In this document: piece by piece, positions 55,876-64,000 of the stretch
Layout: each line of letters opens with the position of its first letter
Numbering within the stretch: the stretch's first letter is position 1
Assembly (NCBI GenBank): GCA_001910725.1
Contig: MJGA01000006.1
Span: 868,001 to 932,000 of the forward strand
Length of the DNA stretch: 64,000 nt
Source: Phanerodontia chrysosporium
Lineage: Eukaryota; Basidiomycota; Agaricomycetes; Polyporales; Phanerochaetaceae
Reading direction: 5' to 3'
The notes under the pieces: generated by a model
What the model was told of the DNA's origin: nothing
Database searches by the model: none
Seen by the model: only the letters and a program-made list of their open reading frames with translations
Program-made: the position numbers and the translations under genes

Positions 55876-57282
55876 ATGAGCACAAGTCAAGAGCTCCATA
55901 TTCAAGCCAATGACGGTATGTTTTTGTGGCGTATACAGAGCATGCTGCTCATGCTTCACCGACATCTAGCCACCACTAGTGGAGATGACCACGTCCTACC
56001 ATGACCCTCCGCTCTCCGACGCATCTGTGCGTCGCAACGGACGACTGCCAATAGAGCTGGCCGAGGCGTGCATCGACATGCTTCACGATGACCAAGATGC
56101 GCTGTACGCCTGCGCACGGGTCTGCCGTGCTTGGCTCCCAAGGGCCTATAGTCATCGGTTCGCCGTGCTCCGCTACGGTATTGATACTGAACCCCCTGGC
56201 TTCTGGCCGCCACGAGCCGTTAATCTCGTCTGCCTCCTAGATTACCTTGTGGAGAACAGGAGAATTGGAAGCTTCGTGCGCGAGCTGTTCCTGCGAGCAA
56301 GGCGCGAACGCTTGCAGCTCAATCTTCTCCGGATGTTGCTCTTCCATCTTCCACACCTCATTGTCTGCGACCTCGACGCCGCTATCCAGAACAGCCTAAC
56401 GTCTTTCTTCACCTATCCCATACGCACGGCGTACGCTCCCAAAGCACTTCGCGTCTTGACCATTCGCGCCCCACGCACGCTTAGAGGCCATGTCGCACTA
56501 GAAGAGCTGCTCGAGCTCTTCTCGAGCATCGAGGACCTGCGCCTCAGCCTGGAGAATCCCCGGGCAAGCCAGGGGAAGCGACCACGTAGCACCCGCAGGC
56601 AACATGGTCTTAAGGTCGCGCGCCTCACTATCGACGGCCGGTACTCCCAAGCTGCTGCGACGGCGATGCTCCAGCTACGTGCGGTGCTAGACAAAACTAG
56701 TCTTCGTGTGTTGTCGTGCCCCGCGTTTGGCGCTCGCGCAGAAGACCCCTCCGTGCTACGCCTCTTCCTCGAGGACTGTGGTGCTGGACTCGCAGAGCTA
56801 GACATCAGCGACGCTGCTCGCGATATAGAGGGCCCAGTCGAGCTTCACGCATGCCCCTCTATCGTGTCGCTCCAACTCATCGTCCCGTTGCCCGTCGGCT
56901 CGGGATTGCACGGACCCGGCTTCAAGGGGGATGGAATACCCTATGCAGTACTTTGTGGAACGCACCGCCTTCGCTTCGCAGAGTTCGTCTGACCTTGGAC
57001 CCTCTCGGAGGAAGCAAGGGATCTCCCCCAGGCGTGTATACCCGAGAACTACTCGTGGCTTTGGACTCATTGGACTGGTCCGCCGTAGACAGGTATCTAC
57101 GGAGTCGCGGAAAGGGTACGAGGCATCTGCTCAGTCTATGCATAGTAAACAAAGACTTCGACTCGCCGTGCACGCTGTTAGGCGTAGCCAAACAGATAGT
57201 TGACGCAAAGTTAACCTCGCGTGTACGACGCTATGTGGACTACGAACTCGTTTCCACCACATCTGTACAGTCTATCGTATAG
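55876..57282 (+). CDS. F-box/LRR-like protein
   Basis: My model is join(55876..55915, 55980..57282). It needs one base in the GGGGG run at 56926-56930; the total is then 1344 nt (447 aa). An F-box-like N-terminus (RLPIELAEACIDMLHDDQDA, then CARVCRAWLPRAY) is followed by leucine-rich segments (LLRMLLFHLPHLIVCDLDAA, VALEELLELFSSIEDLRLSL, LHACPSIVSLQLIVPLP). It ends with SLRRVRLTLDPL and a C-terminal helical part. Proteins of this kind form large, variable families in Agaricomycetes and are presumed SCF adaptors. The target is unknown. Confidence 0.75.
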
Positions 57283-57527
57283 GTGCTTGTGATTTGTTAG
57301 TTATTCTACAGACACTTCTTCTGTATCTGTTGTCGTTCAGGCTTTTCCCGTCTTTCGCTTCGGGGACGCGACGTCAGTACAGACCGTCGGACTTAGCCAC
57401 GTGATCGAACCCTAACCTCGTTTCTGAGACGTGCTCGAACCTTGAGCTCACTCTTGTCCTTCCACTACCTCATGCCTCCATCCTCATAGCTGTTTACCTA
57501 GTCTATCTGCACGTCTTCGACCACATT
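57283..57527. other. intergenic, TAF6 promoter region
   Basis: 245 bp without a coding feature. Confidence 0.5.
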
Positions 57528-59201
57528 ATGAACAAGCAAAAGGCCCGTGTACCACCCTCGCAATTGACCGGCCTGTACAAGGCGGATTCCATTCGCGTAA
57601 GGCCGCTTTGTGGTCTTCAGCCTGGCGCATTCTATATGGTGACCAGGATGTAGCAGAATCCCTCAATATACCCAATCTTCCTGACTCCATTGCGAGTGCA
57701 TTGGCGAGTGATGTCGAGTATCGCATACATCAGGTGGTGGAGGTGCGTCTGTGTCTGAGGCACCCACGAACATATGCTCAACGGTCCCTGGCAGGAAGCA
57801 GCGCGTTTCATGCGGCACGCAAGACGGACAACGATGACCACGTCGGACATTGACCAGGCTCTTCGTGTGCTCAACATTGAACCACTGTACGGCCATTACC
57901 CACATAACCCGCCCACCTTCCGCCGTGCTGGCCCATACCCACCAAACCAGGCTGCAGGCGCCATCTACTTCGTGAAGATGAAGAGATCGACTTTGACCGC
58001 GTTATCAAGGAGGAAAAGATCTCCGTGCCAAAGGGCCCGCGGTGGACCGCGCACTGGCTTGCTGTCGAAGGCGTGCAACCCCTGATACCCGAAAACCCGC
58101 CTGCAATACCCAAGGAGCACGAGACAGAGGCCCACGGCGTAAACGGTGTCGTGAAGGCCGCACCCGCAGGTGGCTCCATTTTCCCTCCGACGCCGCCATC
58201 GTCTGACAGACCATCCCCAATCCAAGCCGTCAAGCGGCCGCTACAGCAGACACAGCAGCAGCAGCAACTCGTCAAGCAAGTGCTCTCGCGTGAACTGCAG
58301 CTGTATTACACCCGCCTCACTACGGCGCTCTTGCCTCCGGTCGACCAGACGAAGCGCATTGCCGCGCTCGCGAGCCTGCGGCACGATGCAGGCCTGCAGG
58401 CACTCCTGCCTTACCTTGTGCGCTGGGTTGCTGAGGGCGTTGTGACAGCCCTCAGGTCAGGAGCTCAGACAGATAACGACGGCAAAACTTTGGCAGTGCT
58501 GTTGGAGGTTATTGGGGCAGTTCTGGACAACCCGACGCTCTTCGTCGAGCCATACGTGAGTGGTTCCTTCGTTCGAGAGTCAACTCATGATAGGACTGAT
58601 CCTCGTCCGTAGCTCCACCAATTACTTCCTCCAATTTTGTCAACATTACTGCACTCGTCATTGCCGCCAGAACACGCCACACATTTGCGAACGTGGCAGC
58701 ACAGACGCTGTCTCACCTCCTCACTCAGCACTCCACAACATATCCTTCACTGTCTCCGCGCATCGTCAAGACCCTGCTCCTTGCGCTCATCGGCAAGGAC
58801 AAGAGCATGGGTACGCGAGAGGGAGCTGTCCGAGGTCTCATGGGTATCGGCAAGGAGGCCATCAGGAAGGGTGTCGTAGAAGGTGGAGGAGCAAAAGTCG
58901 TTGGCACGGAGTGTGCATTGGCGATGGAGGACCAGGCTCAGTCAAGTCTGGTCGGCTCGGTGATGGTGAGCATATATTCGTCACTTGCGTCGTTCATTGC
59001 ACTCAGATGATACACCTAGGCATCATTCAGAAGCTGAGCAGCCGCTCTGCAAGGCCACAGCCGCTCGACTCCTCGAACGAGGCAGACGCAGCTATCATTC
59101 AGCGACTGCGGGACACGCTGGGTGACTTCTTCGCAGAACGCCTAATGAGCGACAAGCAATGGGCAATCGGTGTCTTACAGGGCAATGAGGCGGGCCTGTG
59201 A
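57528..59201 (+). CDS. TAF6: TAF6, TFIID/SAGA histone-fold subunit
   Basis: My model is join(57528..57596, 57647..57742, 57795..58555, 58613..58965, 59007..59201). It sums to 1474 nt and needs two bases, at about 57974 (G) and 58691 (AA), giving 491 aa. TAF6 pairs with TAF9 through its N-terminal histone fold ([53 protein letters not shown]). After a Pro/Gln linker (LQQTQQQQQ), the TAF6 C-terminal HEAT domain follows ([56 protein letters not shown]). Both breaks lie in an essential gene and are repaired by one base, which again points to consensus error. Confidence 0.95.
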
Positions 59202-59479
59202 GGTTCATCATCGTTGTTCCTGTCCCTGTGTGTACATTACTGTATATGCTTGCTCTCACATGTGCTTGGTGACGATATTTGACTCACAGGCTGCGGAACC
59301 TAGCGGGAGTCGCATGTTCGTTGTCTGACGGAACTTCTAGCTAGGATGCTATCATTCGGCCTGAAGCTTGATCTAGCGCCAGGAAACGCAGTCTCATTGA
59401 TTGTCTTTTAAAACCACCAGTAGTCTCGCCATCTGTGCCCCTCTATACGTCCGCACGCTAGGACGGGATTCTGGAGATA
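59202..59479. other. convergent 3' flanks, no gene seen
   Basis: Gap between the TAF6 stop and the methyltransferase stop. Confidence 0.5.
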
Positions 59480-60286
59480 TTAGAATATAAAGGGTATGAG
59501 TTTGTACGGCGTCCTCTTCGCCCACAACTCCCACTGTCTCCCAAACTTGCGCTTCAACGCCTCGTCCTCTACACGAGCCCGGTCGACGAAAGCGAAGGAC
59601 GCGAGCACGGCGAGCACGACGCCCCCGAAACGGAGCGCGGTGCCCCAGAGCGTGTCCCAGACGCCGAGCGCGGCGAGGAGCGAGGCGCGATCGCGGATGC
59701 ACATGTACGTGCCGACCACAAACGCGAGCGCGCCACCGTACGCGGGGTGCCGCACCACGGCATACGGCCCACGCGTCTCGAGGGCGTGGTCGGCGCGCAG
59801 CGCGAGGCGGAACGTGAAGCGGCGCCCGAGCTGGCGGTAGCACGCTGCGCGCACGGCGCCGGCGATGCACACGAACAGGTTTCCGAGGAGGAAATAGGGC
59901 GTGGGCCGTAGACGTGTGCCGACGATTACAATTGGACCTGTGAGGCTCTCGGGAAGCCTGGGGAAGAACGAGATTTGCTCGCCGTACGTCGCGAGGAGAA
60001 CCGCAGACTCTGTGACGTAGAGCGCGTAGAGTGCGTACTGCCAGAAGGGCGTGCTGAATGAATATTACCAGAACCCTTCAAAATACATGCTCACCTTGAG
60101 AAAGCAGCCTCCCCATACGAGAAGGCCGGGGAGCATCTCGTGAGTTGCAGACTCCCGCCTAAAGCTCTCCTCTTCTTCCCAGAGTGGGTCTGCTGTCGGT
60201 TGCTGAAGTGTAGTGTGTGTGGCGAAAAGGTTGCATTGCAGCAATAGTGTCTTGGTTATAGGGTGAATTACCAAACCAGCAAGCAT
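59480..60286 (-). CDS. isoprenylcysteine carboxyl methyltransferase-like membrane protein
   Basis: My model is complement(join(59480..60037, 60095..60286)), 750 nt and 249 aa, in phase with no break. The membrane core (FLLGNLFVCIAGAVRAACYR) leads into the conserved block LGRRFTFRL, LETRGPYAVVRHPAYGG and the C-terminal FGRQWELWAKRTPYKLIPF. That is the ICMT/phospholipid methyltransferase pattern: a RHPxYxG motif binds S-adenosylmethionine, followed by a C-terminal E/Y-containing helix. Fungal genomes carry several such paralogs besides the true STE14 enzyme. The N-terminus here is unlike STE14, so the substrate is left open. Confidence 0.8.
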
Positions 60287-60497
60287 GGTATGCTTGTCGT
60301 TGAGCCACGCTGGTAGGAGAAAGTAAAATGTGGAAGTAGGCCGCGCGACTGGACCGCGGCGACCTGTGGCTGTGAAACAGATCTTGATCTAATCTAACCG
60401 AGAGCAGAGAGGTCGACATTACATGGTGTACAGTACGGATGCATGAGGGTCCCTTGACGCCAGCATTGTGGGCCCAGAAATGAACGCAAAGGAAGCC

Positions 60498-62035
60498 CTA
60501 CGGATCGATCACCGTGACGGTGTCCCCTATCCTCTCGTCCGATGGCCCCTCGTGGATCGAGCGCACATAAGACTCGACCTCCGCTCTCCACGCCCTCTCC
60601 CTCCACGCGTTCTCGTGCAAAGCATTGGGGAGCACCACCACCCTGCGTTGTTCATCGCCTTCCTTCCCATCTGCGGACGCCGGCGCTCGCCGGGCAGCGT
60701 CGAAGATTGCGTAGCCATGCGAGTTTGGAACAATCTCGTCCTTCTTGCTGAGCACGAGCAGCATCGAGCGCGAGAGGCGGTAGAGGAGGCACTCTGGATC
60801 CGCCTGCGCGCGCTTCATCGCTCCGACAGCGTTCCAGCGGTCGACGGCGAGGGGTCCGAGGTAATGGTATGGCAGCCAGCGCTGTGGATAGAGGGCCTTG
60901 ACCATCGCGGGGATGGACGAGAACGGGTTTTCGAGAACAAGACCGCGCACGTTGCGGAACGCGTCGTTGTCTCGCAGCCTCGCAGTGAGACATATTGCCG
61001 CGGCACCGCCGAGCGAGTGTCCGTAGATTATTATGTTCGAGGACGGCCAGCGCTTGCAGGCGTACGCCAGGGAATGCTCGTAGTCCGACATGAGTCCGCG
61101 TTCGGATGGACCACGACGTGTCGATTTCCAATAGGAACGCGGAGCAATAGCGAGGATCACGGACTCGCTAAGAGGGTCGTTCGGTAGGGGCGCTCCTGGA
61201 GTAAGGCGGATGCCGAGCAACAGGCGTTGGAAGGTAGGCATTCGTCCCAAAGGCGTTCCTGCGTTCCCTGTAAACGGTTTAGCACCGTACAACGGGCGCA
61301 GAAAGAAGCGTTAAGCGGTCGCCTGCCTTGCATATAGAAGATCACGGTCTTGGGGTCGGCGGTAGACGTCGAATGCTTGCGAACGAGTACACCATAGAGT
61401 GTGATCCCTTTTCGGCCTGTACAGCTACCTCTTCACAGCTGAGTGCCTTGGGGATCTTTTTATCCTTCAGCTGCTCCTCGTGAGCATTTGCGGGAACGTA
61501 GTCTGGGCGGCTCTGTTAGTAGAGTTCAGGTTGGGTCTGTTCGACTTACGCATGTAGATGATCTTGCGCTGGAAGGTGACCAACATGATGCACTGTGGGA
61601 GAGAAAGAAAGACGGAAGGTGAGAAGGAAGGAAGGAAGGAACTGTATGTGAGCTCGTCGCTGGGGCTTGAACCAGGATGGGCAGACAGACTTTATAGGTC
61701 CACAACACGATAGGGAGTCCTATGACGACCGCGACGGCAAGCGCGACAGACGGCGGTTCCGATGACGGTGTGAACGTCAGGGCGGCAAGCAGCGCCTCTG
61801 TGCGCAGCGGCTTAGTGAACGACGTCAAACGGCGCTGTTCGCTGGGCTGAGGTGCGTCATGGCCACGACACGTGTCATGCCAGCGAGCCCCCACGAAACG
61901 ACCTGTCAAACAGTTTTCGTTGCTTTCATATCGCCGCGACAAACGAGGCAGTTTTCGGATGATGGCCCCAGCGTGCCCTGACTTCGGTTGGAGGCTCAGC
62001 TGGGCATTACGCAAGAGCAGCAAAGCATTTCGCAT
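60498..62035 (-). CDS. Bem46/ABHD13-type alpha/beta hydrolase
   Basis: Exons are about 61691-62035, 61550-61592, 61327-61512 and 60498-61267; the last intron has a GC donor. One base is needed at 61406-61408 to keep EKGITLYGVLVRKHSTSTAD in frame, and the exon 2/3 phase is unresolved. An N-terminal membrane anchor (LAVAVVIGLPIVLWTYK) leads to FQRKIIYM. The catalytic core has FYMQGNAG, LAIAPRSYWKSTRR, the nucleophile elbow YGHSLGGAAA, the acid in LSKKDEIVP and the His in LHENAW. The Bem46 family is involved in cell polarity in fungi; the substrate is unknown. The long N-terminus up to 62035 is the only in-frame Met but is poorly supported. Confidence 0.82.
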
Positions 62036-63489
62036 CTCCTGTCTGAAATACGTGAGCCTGCGCCGAGGGCGTGGAGCTTGTCACAGCTAGGACTTACAAG
62101 ACAGAACTCGTTGACCAGCAAGAAATCTCGACAACATATCGGCACGCACGATGGTTGTTGTAGAGTGTGAGGTCTGCCGCCCTCTCGGACTACGGGCACT
62201 CGGACGGCGAGCGCCTTTCTGAGCGCCCGTAGAGAAGTCCTCGCTCAAAATCCGGCAAAAGCAAGTGACGATCTACTCGGGTTAGTCCCTGAATATCCAG
62301 GCGTATCGCACATTGGGAGAGCTGTAGTAGGAGCTTATTCCTTTCTGGTCCATCTTCTCCGAATTTTGTACAATCTCATATCATAAAAGGCAAATTGCTG
62401 TGGCCAGCCCGCCCGGCGCCTACGCCTTTGATCAACATAGTCGTCGACCTCACAGCCCGATCCTGCAGATCTCTACTGGTATGACGAAAACAAAGCCTAT
62501 CGCAAGAAGACTTTGAAAGTGACGCAAGCTGACGTATTGGCGGTATCCTGTGCAAGACAATAACTTGAAGAGGCCTAATAGCAATCACCGGCCGCCCAAT
62601 AAGCAAACCAATAAAGCTCGCCTCACAACACAGACTGCGCGGTCATCCAGAGTAAACCGAAACCTGCGAGAAACCGTCTGGCACGACTCGTCAGCGAGAT
62701 CGTCATTACGGCGAACGTGAGTGCTCGCAAGCAGAGAAGCAGACTTCTGCTCACACGTAACTAGACGTCTGCCTCGAGCATGTTGGCTTCCTCAAGGCAT
62801 CCTGGTTTGTCCATGTAATCTCTTCGTCGGATGCACCCTTCTTCGCGCATGCTGTGATCTCCGTTCGCGGGCATGCGGTGTTTGCGGATTCCGGATTCGG
62901 ACTCCGATCAAGGTTCCTCGTACGCTTTGTGCAAGGTAGCTCCTTGAGCAAGCTTGAACACCGCCATGTTCTCTAGGTATTGGAATTTTCTCCATCTCGG
63001 GTTGTGCAGCCAGTCATCCTACGTATTATTATCTAATCCACGCTAACATCTCCGTGTCCCCAACTCAAAATTTGGCTTCTTATCGGAACCTTAGGCACTC
63101 TAGGCTTGCATACATCCCGGGGCCAACATTGGAACGTCATATCTTTCGTCACTCTCGTTTGTACCCGGCAACATCCAAGTATAAGTACGTAATCCACTTA
63201 TATAAATGCTTGAGAAGCTTACGGGGGCTACCCTATATCTCGTGCCATCATTCCAAGCAGCTTAGTGGTCGCTGATCGTGTCCCACATTGTGAGGGTCTA
63301 GCACTCGCGAGGTCGCTTTTTGATGTGTCAGCAGACTCTCGGCACATTCCCTAGCAGCGAGGCTCATACACGCTGCTGCCATCCTAGCGCAAAGATGGAC
63401 GACAAAAAGGACTCTTTAGCGGCGATCGTGACTACAAAAAGCTGAGCTCCACAGCACAAGCTCTGAACGGCGTCCGTGTCTCCATCCTG
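62036..63489. other. intergenic, no confident gene
   Basis: About 1.45 kb with short frames on both strands and no recognisable motif. Confidence 0.45.
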
Positions 63490-64000
63490 GTGCACCAGGT
63501 ACGCGTGTTACTCCCAGCGATAGCTCATTCTAACCGCCCGCTCTGGGCTGCAGGAATGCAAGGGTCCACCGAGTTTCAGGCCATTCTCTTCCCTGCAGAC
63601 GACCGCATGCCCCATCTAGTATCGCTCGCCACGACGCCACTACCAACTTCTGGCAGGTGCGACGTCGCAGAGCCGTACCGATGCGGTCGTCTGCCACACC
63701 CAGAGGTCTTCATGGACTACATTGCAGATGGCGCAGGGCCGTCGGCATGCGGTTATCGGGTGCGTGCGTAGCCCACGCGTCGATGGAGAGCTTAATCTTG
63801 AACGGGCAGGTCATTGAGACCCTCGATGGCATGTCCGAGAAATTCTCGATGCCGTGGGTCTTGTTCTACCCCGTCATCTCTCGTGACGGGATGCCGTTTC
63901 CCGAAAATGCCTTTGCCCGTGCCGTGCAAGGCCCGCAATTCTTTGAGGAAACCAGGGCATGGAGGGGAAACCTCGTCGTCGTGAAATACCGCGATTTGCA
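63490..64000 (+). CDS. hypothetical protein, 5' part, runs off the window
   Basis: Two frames read as one protein. The first covers 63490-63771 and ends HPEVFMDYIADGAGPSA. The second covers 63783-64000 and contains GQVIETLDGMSEKFSMPWVL, FYPVISRDGMPFPENAFA and the open end WRGNLVVVKYRD. The phrases EVFMDYIA, LDGMxxKF, YPxISRDGMPFP and AWRGNxxxxKYRD recur together in uncharacterised Agaricomycete proteins that I recall. No function is known to me. The frame change between the two parts (about 63750-63780) may be an intron or another single-base break. The 3' end is outside the window. Confidence 0.45.

Noticed and set aside
61615..61645. GGAA-rich simple repeat as a regulatory element
   Set aside because: It lies in an intron region of the Bem46-like gene and looks like an ordinary microsatellite.
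1..64000. tRNA or rRNA genes and CRISPR arrays
   Set aside because: No tRNA A/B box pair or rRNA-like segment was noticed by eye, and the only regular array (2909-3274) has hairpin units and simple AAC spacers. A tRNAscan run would settle the first point.

Overview
This window is nuclear DNA of a filamentous basidiomycete, probably an Agaricomycete. The genes have many short introns (about 40-60 bp, GT-AG with a few GC-AG) and are densely packed on both strands. The families are fungal: DUF6698 and Plavaka transposon proteins, a Ty3/gypsy element with a chromodomain, KHA1, F-box/LRR proteins and tandem short-chain dehydrogenases (SDRs). Assignment below class level is inference.

Layout. Positions 212-18656 hold a three-level nest. 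A minus-strand host gene (phospholipase-C-like N-terminus, fungal-lectin-like C-terminus) is split in two by a 16,072-bp Plavaka-type DNA transposon (616-16687). The transposon has 30-bp terminal inverted repeats and a 3-bp CAG target duplication. It carries two divergently transcribed, apparently intact genes: a DUF6698 protein (1313-4275, minus) and a 1390-aa Plavaka transposase (4496-16220, plus, ten exons). A 7,068-bp LTR retrotransposon (6082-13149) with identical 601-bp LTRs and an ATATT target duplication sits inside an intron of the transposase gene. This retroelement encodes Gag, a protease remnant and an integrase-chromodomain-dUTPase protein, but has no reverse transcriptase or RNase H.

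Positions 20360-46000 are ordinary host sequence: NOP56, a secreted protein, an F-box protein, the K+/H+ antiporter KHA1, a C2H2 zinc-finger protein, a Diels-Alderase/CrtC-like secreted protein, a RIF1-like HEAT protein, a Gly/Gln-rich CsbD-like stress protein, a secreted NucA/NucB-type nuclease and a GPI-anchored protein.

Positions 47136-55420 hold five SDR genes with the same four-exon structure plus one decayed relic. The first two form a tail-to-tail inverted pair. Then follow an F-box/LRR protein, TAF6, an isoprenylcysteine-methyltransferase-like protein, a Bem46/ABHD13-type hydrolase and a partial gene at the right edge.

A caution runs through the window. About seventeen otherwise well-conserved coding exons are broken, and nearly every break is repaired by restoring one base, usually in a short homopolymer; no break needs a base removed. 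That fits consensus errors of a long-read assembly better than mass pseudogenisation, so I call those genes as CDS and note the break.
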